Source: Gemmatimonadota bacterium
GTDB taxonomy: Bacteria; Gemmatimonadota; Gemmatimonadetes; Longimicrobiales; Gaopeijiaceae
Reading direction: 5' to 3'
Length of the DNA: 33,721 nt
Assembly: GCA_007121455.1 (NCBI GenBank)
Contig: SKKN01000021.1
Location: 1 to 33,721, forward strand
Below the pieces are notes generated by a model, which made no database searches, had not been told where the DNA came from, and was given only the letters and a program-made list of their open reading frames with translations. Positions within the stretch are counted from its first letter, which is position 1. Each line of letters opens with the position of its first letter. The position numbers and the translations under genes are program-made. Positions 9,096 to 17,831 of the stretch are shown one piece after another.

Positions 9096-10712
9096 TCACG
9101 GGAGGAGGTCCTGTCCGTCCAACCCGGCCGGGACCGGGATCTCCAGAATACTCGCCACGGTCGGGGCCAGATCCACCGTGCGAGCCGGGTCACCCGAGCG
9201 AGCGGGGGTGACCGCCGAGGAGTAGAAGAGAAGGGGCACATGCCGGTCGTGCAGGTAGGGCGCTCCGTGGGTGGTGCCGGACGACCGCACGAGCGTTCCT
9301 TCCCGAAGCCGGACCTCGACCCCGTGCTCGGCCACGCGGGAGGTCAGTCGTTCGGGATGGAACGACCTCCGATACAACGCCGTGAACGAGTCGACCGGCT
9401 CACCGCCGGCCAACACTTCGAGGGGCATGGCAGCCTCCACCCACTCGACCTCCTCCAGTGCGTCGGCGAGCCGAGCCCGGAACTCCACGCTGTCGCGATC
9501 CGGACCACCTTCCCCCGGCATCTGCGGATCGCTGCCCACCTCGTGGGCGGCCCGTTCCATGGCGTCGTCGAGCTCCGAGGTGAGCCGGAGACCGTACGCT
9601 CCTCGCTCTTCCAGGTACTCCGGTAGGGGGAGGACTCCATGGTCCGAGGTCAAGGCGACGACGTAGCGATCCGGACCCACCTGCCGGTCCAGATCCTCGA
9701 AGAAACGACCGAGAGCTTCGTCCAACCGCATGAGGTTGTCGAGCTGCTCGAGGCTGTACGGCCCGAAGGTATGCCCGACCCTGTCGGTGGCCGAGAGGGC
9801 CAGGGCCAGGTAATCCGGCGCGTCCCCTCCGCCGAGCTGCAGCTCCCCTACCGCCGTGCTGGCCAGCGCCAACGTGGCAGCGTCCAGGGCCGGAGTCTGG
9901 GCGATGAAGTGGCCGACGTCACGGTATGGAGCATCGGCTTCACAGTGCGGAAAGTGTGTGTGGATCCCATCGGCTTCGTAGTCTACGGTGTCGCGCCGGG
10001 CACGCGACACGTGCTCCGCAGGGACCCGGCTTTCCCAGCAGCCGTCTCCCGCGAAGGTCAGGGCAGCTTCTTCGTTGAAGCCCGCTACCCACTCCGGAAG
10101 CTCCGCACAGTAATGGGTGGAGGTCACGAAGCCTCGATCCGCATCGCTGAACCAATACGCGTGGGCGCGCCCCTCTTCGTCCCCACCCGTGCCGCCGGCC
10201 ATGAGGACTCCGGCTGTGGATTTTCCGGAGAGGGAGACGACGCGAGCGTCCTCATGGTGCTCGAGAATCCAATCCGGGAGGCCTTCGACGAGAAGGTTCC
10301 GCGGGGAGCTCCCCGCGCCGGAGCCTCCGACCAACTCCGTCTCCGGGTCGGCCACACTGCTCACCGAAACCCACTCCTCATCCCGCAGCTCTCGCCAACT
10401 GTTCGCTACGATCCCATGACGAGCCGGTACCACTCCGGTGGTCGGACTTGCATGGCCGGGGGAGGTAAAGGTGACGGCGTGATCGTGCACGGTGTCTTCA
10501 AAGGCGTAGCCGCGATCGAAGAGTCGACGGAACCCTCCGCTCCAGAGCTCGTCGTATCGCTCGAGCAGGTCCGGCGTGAGCTGGTCCACGACCAGGATCA
10601 CGGCAAGAGAAGGGGGAGGATCGACCTCGGGCTCCGACGACGCGCAGGCAGCTGCGACGAAGAGCAGAGTCAATCCACTCCAAGTCAGCGAACCTCGGGG
10701 GAAGGGAACCAT
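9096..10712 (-). CDS. PafA-like alkaline phosphatase-superfamily lipoprotein
   Basis: A 538-residue phosphohydrolase resembling PafA-type phosphate monoesterases, which release phosphate from organic esters outside the cytoplasm. Metal and active-site residues are in place: Asp43 (VILVVDQ), probable Thr nucleophile T83 (TFTSPGHAS), ALSATDRVGHTFGP, TSDHG and a late His in the HDRHVPLLFY region. Two Met codons are close together (10718 and 10712). GAGGAG is at correct spacing only for 10712, which also gives a neat lipoprotein signal with Cys23 (FVAAAC). It is the first gene of the run 10712-6714, with a 16-bp palindrome about 155 bp upstream. A pyrophosphatase or phosphodiesterase role is the main alternative. 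Confidence 0.88.
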   Translation of the reverse strand: MVPFPRGSLTWSGLTLLFVAAACASSEPEVDPPPSLAVILVVDQLTPDLLERYDELWSGGFRRLFDRGYAFEDTVHDHAVTFTSPGHASPTTGVVPARHGIVANSWRELRDEEWVSVSSVADPETELVGGSGAGSSPRNLLVEGLPDWILEHHEDARVVSLSGKSTAGVLMAGGTGGDEEGRAHAYWFSDADRGFVTSTHYCAELPEWVAGFNEEAALTFAGDGCWESRVPAEHVSRARRDTVDYEADGIHTHFPHCEADAPYRDVGHFIAQTPALDAATLALASTAVGELQLGGGDAPDYLALALSATDRVGHTFGPYSLEQLDNLMRLDEALGRFFEDLDRQVGPDRYVVALTSDHGVLPLPEYLEERGAYGLRLTSELDDAMERAAHEVGSDPQMPGEGGPDRDSVEFRARLADALEEVEWVEAAMPLEVLAGGEPVDSFTALYRRSFHPERLTSRVAEHGVEVRLREGTLVRSSGTTHGAPYLHDRHVPLLFYSSAVTPARSGDPARTVDLAPTVASILEIPVPAGLDGQDLLP

Positions 10713-10866
10713 CGGCATCTCCTCGAGGGGGGGCGGGCGACACGCTCCGGCTGCTCTCGGTCGAAGTGGCACCGTGTATGGACGACTCGGCGGCCAGCAC
10801 TTCAGAACTCCAAGAGGAGATAGTCCGAGCGGACGGGGTGGCGCAAGGCGCCGGGTTTCTTGCTCC

Positions 10867-10882
10867 CCGCCTCGCGAGGCGG
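10867..10882. promoter_or_regulatory. 16-bp perfect palindrome in a divergent intergenic region
   Basis: ccgcctcgcgaggcgg is its own reverse complement. It lies between the divergent starts at 10712 (minus) and 10957 (plus), the kind of place for an operator shared by two promoters. No T-run follows on either strand, so a terminator is unlikely. GC-rich DNA makes such palindromes by chance at a modest rate. Confidence 0.35.
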
Positions 10883-10956
10883 CTGCTCCCGCGTTCTCGG
10901 TGCGATCCTTGCAAGATCGAGTAGTTCGACGATGCCCTCATGCCCGGGAGAACGCA

Positions 10957-11592
10957 ATGCGACCGGAAGGCTTTCTACAGACTTCCAGACGATTCCTCCT
11001 CGGCTCGCTCCTCCTCGGTGCGGCCGCAGGATGCAACGACGATCCCGCCGCACCCTCTCCCGGCGATCCAGTCGAGGAGAGTTTCACCTTCGACGAGAAC
11101 CTGGAGGGGTGGCAAGCCGCAGCGACCGACACCCTCAACCCCCCCATCGAGTGGCATGTGCAGCATACCACCGAGCGCGCGCGCATGGGGTCGGGCTCGG
11201 TGGAGCTCCATCTGGAGAACTTCAATGACGCCGGAAAGATCTGGATGGAGCGAGGTTTCGAGCTCGATCCGGGCGTGCTCTATCAAGTAGAGGTGAGCTA
11301 CGCCTTCGGCACCGCGGACTGGGGCGACGTGAACCTCTTCACGATCATCGCCGGAGTTCACGATACGGCTCCGCGTGACGCCGACGAGCTGACGTTCCAG
11401 GGGGAGACGGGCCACGACGAAGGGCAGGATGCGGGTTACGTGTGGCTCGACCAGGCGTACGACTTCTTGATCCCGGCGCCGGACGATGGCACCGCCTATG
11501 TCGCCCTCGGCGTCTGGGGTACGTGGGAGACGATCCGAACCTACTACATCGACGAGGTCACCGTCCGATTCGTCCCTGCGGAGCTGGAGTAG
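10957..11592 (+). CDS. lipoprotein with a CBM-like beta-sandwich domain
   Basis: A 211-residue protein. ATG 10957 follows GGGAG. The signal contains a twin-arginine-like SRRFLLG and a lipobox ending at Cys26 (AAAGC), so it may be a Tat-exported lipoprotein. The mature part looks like a jelly-roll carbohydrate-binding or extracellular ligand-binding fold: it opens FTFDENLEGWQA, contains GSGSVELHLENF, and closes with TYYIDEVTVRFVP. No catalytic motif is visible. It probably binds a polymer or small ligand at the cell surface, but the ligand is unknown. It is convergent with 11632-12192. Confidence 0.7.
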   Translation: MRPEGFLQTSRRFLLGSLLLGAAAGCNDDPAAPSPGDPVEESFTFDENLEGWQAAATDTLNPPIEWHVQHTTERARMGSGSVELHLENFNDAGKIWMERGFELDPGVLYQVEVSYAFGTADWGDVNLFTIIAGVHDTAPRDADELTFQGETGHDEGQDAGYVWLDQAYDFLIPAPDDGTAYVALGVWGTWETIRTYYIDEVTVRFVPAELE

Positions 11593-11631
11593 TCTGGCCG
11601 GCGGTAGGATCGCATCCCAGCCCCGCCGGCA

Positions 11632-12192
11632 TCACCTGCGGTTCGAGCCCCCGACCGTATCTTCGAGCGTCGTCACCATCGCCTCGAGACGGTCGAGGTG
11701 CGTCGGCATACGCTCCCCCAGCTCTTCGAGGGACGCCTCCTCCAAGTCCTCCGCCTCGGAGCGAAGCGCCGCCATCCCCTCCAGGAGCGCGCGGTGCTCC
11801 TTGAGCGACATTCCCATCATGGCAGCCAACTCGCTCTCATCCAGCGGTGCATGCAGTTGCAGCTCCTGCATCTGCCGGTCCATGAGGCCGACCATTCGCT
11901 CGACCACGAACACGTGCTCCGATACTCGGGCATGCTGCTCTACTGGAGGGCGCGCCCGGAACCTGGTGATGTGCGTCCTCACCTCGGCAGCCATCTCCTC
12001 GACCTCCTCCGCGTGACGCTCCGCCATCTCCGGCTCCACCTCCATCCGGTCCATCGGCATGTCTTCGACCTCCTCGACCGTGGTTTCCTCCATGGGCGGA
12101 GCCTCATCCATCTCGCAGGCGGCAAAGCCGAACAACAGTCCGAAGGCGAAGACCGCCCCGAGGTCCGGCATAGATCCCTTCTCGGTGGTCAT
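11632..12192 (-). CDS. acidic helical lipoprotein of unknown function
   Basis: A 186-residue protein from ATG 12192, preceded by GGAGGAGGG. The signal ends in a lipobox at Cys26 (GFAAC). The mature protein is Met/Glu-rich and almost entirely helical, with heptad-like stretches (EMAERHAEEVEEMAAEV, AALRSEAEDLEEASLEEL) suggesting a coiled-coil or small helical bundle in the periplasm. The high Met and His content could bind metal, but no defined motif supports that. No family recognised. Confidence 0.7.
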   Translation of the reverse strand: MTTEKGSMPDLGAVFAFGLLFGFAACEMDEAPPMEETTVEEVEDMPMDRMEVEPEMAERHAEEVEEMAAEVRTHITRFRARPPVEQHARVSEHVFVVERMVGLMDRQMQELQLHAPLDESELAAMMGMSLKEHRALLEGMAALRSEAEDLEEASLEELGERMPTHLDRLEAMVTTLEDTVGGSNRR

Positions 12193-12257
12193 GGCCCTCC
12201 TCCATCCGTCGGGAGCTTCTCGCGGTCCGCAGTAGGCCGCGGCACGGGTGTCGGGGG

Positions 12258-12614
12258 TCAGCCCCCTTCCCCTTGAAGCGCTCCGCTCAATTGATCGAGC
12301 GGAAGTGGTTCATCCGATCTCAGGACCTCTGTCCCGTCCAGAGCGATCAGGTGAAGGCCGAACTGGCCCTCCTCGATTTCGAACCGCTCGCGTGCCCGCT
12401 GTGCATCTTCGTTCGATACGGGGCGATCGTCGGCGAAGGAGGGGCCGTTCTCGAAAATGCCGAAGGGGGCGATCCTCGACTCCTCGAAAGCTCCGCTGTC
12501 GTCATGCAGATAGGTCGCTTGCTCCTCGTAGCGGACGTCCTGCGGATCGGGAGCGAATATGAGCAAAACGGGTCGCTTGTACTGATACTGATCGAGATCG
12601 AGTGTAGGGGCCAT
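12258..12614 (-). CDS. DUF4174-like protein
   Basis: A 118-residue protein resembling the DUF4174 fold, a thioredoxin-like domain without redox cysteines. Visible features are KRPVLLIFAPDPQDVRYEEQ at the start, RARERFEIEEGQFGLHLIALDG in the middle and a C-terminal region (PLPLDQLSGALQ) where the family usually has its last helix. ATG 12614 follows AAGGAG. No signal peptide is visible, whereas many family members are exported. Function unknown. It diverges from the glycine-zipper lipoprotein gene across 295 bp, which includes an imperfect hairpin (gcacac...gtgtgc, 12643-12677) but no other clear signal. Confidence 0.72.
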   Translation of the reverse strand: MAPTLDLDQYQYKRPVLLIFAPDPQDVRYEEQATYLHDDSGAFEESRIAPFGIFENGPSFADDRPVSNEDAQRARERFEIEEGQFGLHLIALDGTEVLRSDEPLPLDQLSGALQGEGG

Positions 12615-12909
12615 CGTCCCCGGCTCCTTGCATGAGGGTTCAGCACACGGCCCGCCTTTCGTTCGGGCGCGGTGTGCGCGAACCATTGCAAAAACGGGTC
12701 CGTTCGCGTTCGCGGCACGGCCACCCCTCCGAAGTCGAAGGCTACCCGGCTTCCCTACCCCCCCCTCTCTCATCCCTCTGAGCGATACCGCCCGGAGACC
12801 AATTGGACGAGCATTATCGTACACGATGGGTTCGAAGCTGGTTCTCCAGATCCCTCGGCGAATGCCCGAGCGACCTGCAAGACCGAGAGTCCATCCTCCG
12901 GAGAGCCTC

Positions 12910-13596
12910 ATGGGTCGATTCTTCCTGAGCATAGTCCTCGTCGCGGCGATGGCCGCCTGCGGCATGGATGCTGAATCCCGAGAAGTCCTGGAAAGCCAGG
13001 CGATCGGCGACTCGGCGTCCGTTCAACCTGTCCACACAGCCCAGGATCCACCGGCACCTGCTGCCCCCGCGCAACCCGTACGCGCGATCGAGGCGGGAAC
13101 CGTGCTGACCTTCGAGGTGAGAGAGAACGTCTCGACCTCGTCCCACACGTCAGGGGATGCGTTCTCCCTCGTGCTCGTCAATGCGGTTACGGGACCGGGG
13201 GGAGCCGTGCTGGCGGCCGGGACTTCAGCCCGAGGATTGGTGACCGATGCACACAGTAGCACGGGGCCCGACGATGAGGCCCTGCTCGCAGTGCGGATCG
13301 CCTCGATCGAGGCAGGGGGTTCGCAGAAGCCGATCGCCGGCGAGGTCCATTCGGCCGAGATCGACGCCTCCACCCGGGACAGCGGGGCGCGGAGCGCAGC
13401 CACGATCGCGACGGGCACCGCCGCAGGGGCGATCCTCGGCCAGGTCCTGGGCGGTGACACCAGATCCACGGTAACCGGCGCCGCAGCGGGAACAGCAGTC
13501 GGCGTCGTGGTGGCGCTCACGACCCGTGGCGGCGACGCCAACCTTCCCCAGGGCTCTCGGATCGCCGTCCGGCTCGACCGCGACCTGGTCTTCTGA
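12910..13596 (+). CDS. glycine-zipper lipoprotein
   Basis: A 228-residue protein from ATG 12910 behind GGAGAG. It has a lipoprotein signal with Cys17 (AMAAC) and a Pro/Ala/Gln-rich linker (about 38-58). A beta-rich domain follows (GTVLTFEVRENVSTSSHTSG, with GAVLAAGTSARGLV). A Gly/Ala/Thr-rich segment near residues 165-205 (GTAAGAILGQVLGG, TGAAAGTAVGVVVA) has the spacing of a glycine zipper, which can insert in or pack against a membrane. It ends in IAVRLDRDLVF. Exact function unknown. It is followed 73 bp later by the beta-barrel gene on the same strand. Confidence 0.72.
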   Translation: MGRFFLSIVLVAAMAACGMDAESREVLESQAIGDSASVQPVHTAQDPPAPAAPAQPVRAIEAGTVLTFEVRENVSTSSHTSGDAFSLVLVNAVTGPGGAVLAAGTSARGLVTDAHSSTGPDDEALLAVRIASIEAGGSQKPIAGEVHSAEIDASTRDSGARSAATIATGTAAGAILGQVLGGDTRSTVTGAAAGTAVGVVVALTTRGGDANLPQGSRIAVRLDRDLVF

Positions 13597-13669
13597 TATG
13601 CGAAAATCCCGAGTCGTTCCGGGTCGGCACCCCGTGGCCCCGGTTCGCTCTTCATCACGAGGAACTTCG

Positions 13670-14254
13670 ATGAAAACACAGATCAATACGACACGACCCC
13701 ACGTGAGAACGATGTGGGTGGTCCATGCGGCGCTCATGGCCACCGCTGCCTTTTGGCTCTTCGCGGGGGAGGCTCATGCCCAAGTAAGCTTTGCGGCGGA
13801 AGGGCGCGTGGGTGTCACCGTGCCGCAGGGAGATCTCTCGGACAGGGGTGCGGAGACCGGGATCACCCTCGGAGCCGAGCTGCAGGGAAACTTCCATCCG
13901 AATCTGACTGCGTACCTTGGTCTCTCTCGCCACGCCTTCGGGTGTGAGAGTGGCTGTGCGCTCGGTAGCAACCCGACGAGCACCGGCCTCGGAGCCGGCC
14001 TCAAGTATCTCTTCCACAGTCCCGGGGACGTCCATGTGTGGGGGCGTGGCGGGATCATCGCGGACAGGCTGAGCGCGCACGGCCTAACGAACGACCGGGG
14101 ACTCGGGTTCGAGGTGGGGATGGGAGCCGACCTCCCGGTCGCATCGCGGCTCTATCTGGTCCCGAGCCTCGGATTCACGAGCCACGATGTGGGGAGCACC
14201 TTCACGGCCCGTTTCTTCACGCTGGGTGTGGGAGCCCATTACCACATCAACTGA
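13670..14254 (+). CDS. outer-membrane beta-barrel protein
   Basis: A 194-residue protein. ATG 13670 follows GAGGAA. The signal peptide ends at EAHA-Q (about 37-38). The mature part is made of alternating amphipathic strands with Gly/aromatic patterning (FAAEGRVGVTVPQGDLSD, GAELQGNFHPNLTAYLGL, GLKYLF, FFTLGVGAHYHIN), typical of an OmpX/OmpA-like 8-strand barrel. CESGC (two Cys) may form a disulphide in an external loop. It ends the plus-strand run and is followed by a strong terminator. Confidence 0.82.
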   Translation: MKTQINTTRPHVRTMWVVHAALMATAAFWLFAGEAHAQVSFAAEGRVGVTVPQGDLSDRGAETGITLGAELQGNFHPNLTAYLGLSRHAFGCESGCALGSNPTSTGLGAGLKYLFHSPGDVHVWGRGGIIADRLSAHGLTNDRGLGFEVGMGADLPVASRLYLVPSLGFTSHDVGSTFTARFFTLGVGAHYHIN

Positions 14255-14281
14255 CGCACCACTCTACCGGTGTAGAGCTCC

Positions 14282-14323
14282 ACGAGCCGGAACGGGACCA
14301 AGGTGCCCGTTCCGGCTCGTTTT
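14282..14323 (+). terminator. Rho-independent terminator after the beta-barrel gene
   Basis: A perfect 15-bp stem (acgagccggaacggg, 14282-14296, with 14306-14320), 9-nt loop, then TTTT at 14320-14323. It lies 28 bp past the beta-barrel stop codon. There is no matching T-run on the minus strand. Confidence 0.9.
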
Positions 14324-14394
14324 GCCGCGTAATGGAACGGACGAAATGATCCAAGGGTGAGTTCCGGGCCCCGGCGCCGTCTCGGCCTCGAGGC

Positions 14395-15096
14395 TCATCC
14401 CATCTCGCTCCCGTCGTGGGCGTAGTGGACGGCGATCTGCAACCGACTATGCAGGTTCAGTTTCTCCATGATGTTCCGCAAGTGGCTCTTGACCGTGTGG
14501 GTCGAGATCTGGAGTCGGTTGCCGATCGCCTTGTTGCTCAACCCTTCCGCGATGAGGTCGATGACCTCCCGTTCCCGGCTGGTCATCCGCACCGAGTCGA
14601 GCACCTCCGGTCCCCCGGTGGAGAGCGCCTCCCTCGCGATCTCCGAAAAGAGTGAGCCGACCAGTTGGGGTGGCAGAACCTCGGCACCCATCGCGACCGA
14701 ACGGATCGTGGCCACGAGATCGTCGAGAGTCGCGTCCTTCATGACGAAACCGGCTACGCCCACTCCGACGAATTCGACGAGGTCCTCCTCGAAGGGCAGG
14801 AGATCCATCACAATGAGGCCCGCATCCGGGAAGTCGTGCCTGAGCTTGGTGGCGACCTGCAGGCTGTCGCCCTTCTCCAGTGCGAGGTCGAGGAGGATCA
14901 CGTGGGGGTCTTCAGACCCGCGAAGCGATTCGTGGTCGCCCGGCTCCGCCGTGAAGACCTCGATGTCCGGAAAACGATGGAGGAGCGTCGTGATCCCCTC
15001 GCGCACGAGACGATTGTCTTCGATGAGGGCGACCGTGATTTTCTCACTCGGTGGGGCGGCGGGCACTGCGCGCTCGCTTTCCGTGGTTTCCGTCAT
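14395..15096 (-). CDS. NarL/LuxR-family response regulator, orphan
   Basis: A 233-residue two-domain regulator. The receiver domain (about 20-135) has the acidic pair Glu26-Asp27, phosphoacceptor Asp70 (VILLDLAL) and Lys120 (GFVMKDA). The position that normally holds the signalling Thr/Ser is Asp98 (LIVMDLLP). The C-terminal LuxR HTH (about 168-225) has the normal signature MTSREREVIDLIAEGLSNKAIG and THTVKSHL. ATG 15096 is preceded by GGGAAG. No histidine kinase is adjacent, so its partner lies elsewhere or it works without one. The Thr-to-Asp change could weaken or bypass phosphorylation control (inference). Targets unknown. Confidence 0.9.
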   Translation of the reverse strand: MTETTESERAVPAAPPSEKITVALIEDNRLVREGITTLLHRFPDIEVFTAEPGDHESLRGSEDPHVILLDLALEKGDSLQVATKLRHDFPDAGLIVMDLLPFEEDLVEFVGVGVAGFVMKDATLDDLVATIRSVAMGAEVLPPQLVGSLFSEIAREALSTGGPEVLDSVRMTSREREVIDLIAEGLSNKAIGNRLQISTHTVKSHLRNIMEKLNLHSRLQIAVHYAHDGSEMG

Positions 15097-15354
15097 GGAG
15101 GCACTTCCCGTTGCAGAGTCGCGGGGGTTCCCGCGGCGCGAGTCCAGACCCCGCCGACGTCATGGCAGCGGGAGCGGAGCATTGAGTCCGGGGTCTCTCC
15201 GGGCACCAGTATAGCGCCAACCGAGCCCCGGGGAACACCGAACTTCCGATCCGAAAGGCCACGGTCGCTGGACGGACCGGCTCCCGAAGCGGCCCCTTCG
15301 ACGGGCCGCCTCATGCACGCCGTCCGCATGCAGAACGGTGGTGTGGGGGAGATT

Positions 15355-16014
15355 CTACGGGGCCGGGGAGGACTCCAGTGCGAGGACCAGGTCGGCAGCC
15401 AGGGTGGCCAGCCCCCGATCGAGCAGGCTCACCAGCCCGTCGAAATCTCCGACCGTCCAGCCGTTCGCCCTTACCTCGGTGAGCCCGCGCCCGAGCAGGG
15501 CTCCGCCCTCAGGGCGGAGGATTTCCCAGGCCACCTGCACGTGTGCCTCTCCCTCCATGGTCTGCGGGTCTTCAGGTGCAACGCCTTCGAACCGGAGCAC
15601 GTGCAGCTGGATTAAAACGTCGGGGCGGTCCCCGGGAGGCCAGGGAGCCGCCTCGACGCGGTGGGAGGGCGAACGGGCAACCATGTGGCCCGCCACGGTC
15701 CGGTTGATTCCTCGGGCCAGATCTTCGCCCCACCGGTCGAACTCGGAGAATCGGACCTGATGGACCCCTTTGCGAACCACGATATAGGGGGTCCCAAGAT
15801 ATCCTGCCAGTCGCGGTGGCCGGAGCCCGATCACCAGGATCGAGGGGGTTCGCACCGCCGACGTTGCGTTCTCCGTTCGTTCACTCGCTCCCAGCACGTA
15901 GTGCTGCTGGAGCGGTGCATTCCGGCTCAGGCTGTAGCACCCCGAAAGTGCGAGGAGGACGCCGATGAGGACCGGCCGAGTCACTTTCGTTGCTACCGGG
16001 AGCAAGGTCTGCAT
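15355..16014 (-). CDS. PqiC-type ABC transport auxiliary lipoprotein
   Basis: A 219-residue lipoprotein of the ABC-transport auxiliary (PqiC/DUF330) family. These sit in the outer-membrane inner leaflet or periplasm and work with MCE proteins in lipid movement. The signal ends at Cys26 (ALSGC). The mature domain begins YSLSRNAPLQQHYVLG and contains the family's PSILVIGLRPPRLAGYLGTP and RVEAAPWPPGDRPDVLIQL regions. Its ATG (16014) is 3 bp after the mlaD-like stop, making it the last gene of a four-gene operon. Confidence 0.88.
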   Translation of the reverse strand: MQTLLPVATKVTRPVLIGVLLALSGCYSLSRNAPLQQHYVLGASERTENATSAVRTPSILVIGLRPPRLAGYLGTPYIVVRKGVHQVRFSEFDRWGEDLARGINRTVAGHMVARSPSHRVEAAPWPPGDRPDVLIQLHVLRFEGVAPEDPQTMEGEAHVQVAWEILRPEGGALLGRGLTEVRANGWTVGDFDGLVSLLDRGLATLAADLVLALESSPAP

Positions 16015-16017
16015 GGG

Positions 16018-17004
16018 CTACCTCTCGGGCGGGCGTGGCCCGCGGATGAACATGTCGGGGTCGCGCTCGAGCGAGAGCACGAGCACGCGAAGAGCTTCCG
16101 CTGCCTCCCTGAGGCTTGCGAGGGTCTGCTCCAGGCCGTACCCGATCCCGGAGTCGGTCGTCATCATGCCGTGGGTCTCATCGATGGTCTGTCGGGCAGC
16201 CTGGAGCGTGAGAGTCGCCTCGTCGAGGGTGCCTTCCATCCCGGCCTGAAGGGGTCCGACCGCCTCGCCGACCCGACCCACCAGGAGCTCCATCTCGGTC
16301 ATCGTCCGGCTGAACTGCATGGCCATCTCCGGGAACTCTCCGAGTGCCGCCTGAAGCTCTTCGGATCCGACCAGACGCTCGACTGCCTCCGCCGATGCCA
16401 CCACCGCCGAATTCAGTCCCTGCATATCCACCTCCTCGAGCATCTCGTTCACTCGGAAGAGGATCTGCAGAACGTCGGCTACGAGGCTACCCGCCTCCGT
16501 TCCGAAGACGGCGAGCAGGGATGGGGTCGTCGGGATTTCGGGAAAGGCCGTCGGTCTCATCTCGAGATGAGCCGGTGACGCCTCGGGACGGTAGCTGAGC
16601 TCGATGTAGAGAAGCCCCGTGACGAGGCTCTCCATCTGGAGCTGAGCCCGGAGTCCGTCCGCGATCTGTTGGTTCAGGACCTCGTCGTCATCGAGATGGA
16701 GAAAGGCGCCGATCTCGGTGGTCAGGCGCGTCAAGTCGATCTCGTACTGAACGGGCACCCGGAAGGTCTTGTCCGTCTGGTCGATCTGGATCAGTAGCTC
16801 CGCCACCGTGCCGACCGGTACTCCCTGGAACTTCACCGGCGCCCCCCGCTCCAGGCCGTTCACCGATTCGTCGAAAAAGCTGATGAACGTGTGTCGGTCT
16901 CCGAACCAGGCCGTGGAGGCGAGGGTGGCCACCCCCAACACGGTCAGGGCGCCGGCGCCGAGCATGAATACTCCGATCGCGGTCGGGTTGGCGCGGATGC
17001 TCAT
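16018..17004 (-). CDS. MCE/MlaD-family lipid-transport protein
   Basis: A 328-residue substrate-binding subunit of an MCE-type lipid transporter. One N-terminal membrane helix (about 10-35), a single MCE domain (about 37-125; FFDESVNGLERGAPVKFQGVPVG is the family core), then a long helical C-terminal region (about 165-310) that may form a coiled-coil tube with other subunits. It is longer than E. coli MlaD (about 183 residues), closer to needle-type MCE proteins. Its ATG overlaps the mlaF-like stop (ATGA), so the two are translationally coupled. Confidence 0.93.
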   Translation of the reverse strand: MSIRANPTAIGVFMLGAGALTVLGVATLASTAWFGDRHTFISFFDESVNGLERGAPVKFQGVPVGTVAELLIQIDQTDKTFRVPVQYEIDLTRLTTEIGAFLHLDDDEVLNQQIADGLRAQLQMESLVTGLLYIELSYRPEASPAHLEMRPTAFPEIPTTPSLLAVFGTEAGSLVADVLQILFRVNEMLEEVDMQGLNSAVVASAEAVERLVGSEELQAALGEFPEMAMQFSRTMTEMELLVGRVGEAVGPLQAGMEGTLDEATLTLQAARQTIDETHGMMTTDSGIGYGLEQTLASLREAAEALRVLVLSLERDPDMFIRGPRPPER

Positions 17005-17831
17005 CGGCTGCCTTCGGGAAGGGATGCAGTTGCGTACTGGGGAGGTGCGGAGTCCGGGACTGAGCCGGCCTCGCTGTTTCGGGTCAGGAAGCGGCGGACT
17101 TCGTCGCTGGGCGGATCGTCTCTGAGCTCCCCCGGCGTCCCGAGCGCGGTCATGGTTTTCTGTTCGATGTCCAGGAAGAGGGCTCGATCCGCGATCTTGA
17201 AGATGCTGGCGAGATCGTGGCTCACCACGACGATCGTAGTGCCGAAGCTCGCCCGAAGCTGGAGGATCAGGTCGTCGAGACGGCTCGCCGTGATCGGATC
17301 CAGGCCGGAGGAGGGCTCATCGAAGAAGAGGACCTCGGGATCCATCGCGGTGGCGCGGGCGAGGGCGGCGCGCTTGCGCATCCCTCCGCTGATCTGGGAT
17401 GGATAGAACGAGCCGAATCCCCGGAGCCCGACCAGGGCGAGCTTCAGCGCCACGATCTCATGGATCGATTCAGGGTCCAGCTTCGTATACTCCTCGAGCG
17501 GGAGGGCGACGTTTTCGGCCAGCGTCAGTCCACTCCATAGAGCGCCGTTTTGATAGAGGACGCCCATGCGCTGGAGGATCCCTTTTCGGGTTCCGTCGTC
17601 GGCATCGACGAAGTCCTCTCCTTCGAAGAGGATCGCCCCCTCCGCGGGCCTCCGGAGGCCGATCAAGTGCTTCAGGAGCGTGCTCTTGCCGCTCCCACTC
17701 CCGCCCATGATCACGAAGATCTCTCCCTTCCGAACCCGAAAGCTCAGATCCCGCATCACGATGTGCGTGCCATATCTCATGGTGAGTCCTCGAACTTCGA
17801 TCGGAGCCGTTCCCACTTCCATGATCTGCAT
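17001..17831 (-). CDS. MlaF-like ABC transporter ATP-binding protein
   Basis: A 276-residue ATPase powering the MCE transporter. Walker A GGSGSGKST (43-51), signature ISGGMRKR, Walker B VLFFDEPSSGLDP and the switch His (VVVSHD) are all intact. IYASFVG-type permease contacts lie in the partner. The start ATG 17831 shares one base with the mlaE-like stop (TGATG). Alternative Met codons three residues later (MEVGTA) are possible. The frame extends far upstream of this ATG, but that part is antisense or out of frame to the permease and is not coding. Confidence 0.94.
   Translation of the reverse strand: MQIMEVGTAPIEVRGLTMRYGTHIVMRDLSFRVRKGEIFVIMGGSGSGKSTLLKHLIGLRRPAEGAILFEGEDFVDADDGTRKGILQRMGVLYQNGALWSGLTLAENVALPLEEYTKLDPESIHEIVALKLALVGLRGFGSFYPSQISGGMRKRAALARATAMDPEVLFFDEPSSGLDPITASRLDDLILQLRASFGTTIVVVSHDLASIFKIADRALFLDIEQKTMTALGTPGELRDDPPSDEVRRFLTRNSEAGSVPDSAPPQYATASLPEGSR

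Noticed and set aside
10713-10956. A riboswitch upstream of the phosphatase gene.
   Set aside because: Only a palindrome and minor repeats are present; no conserved core of a known riboswitch is seen.
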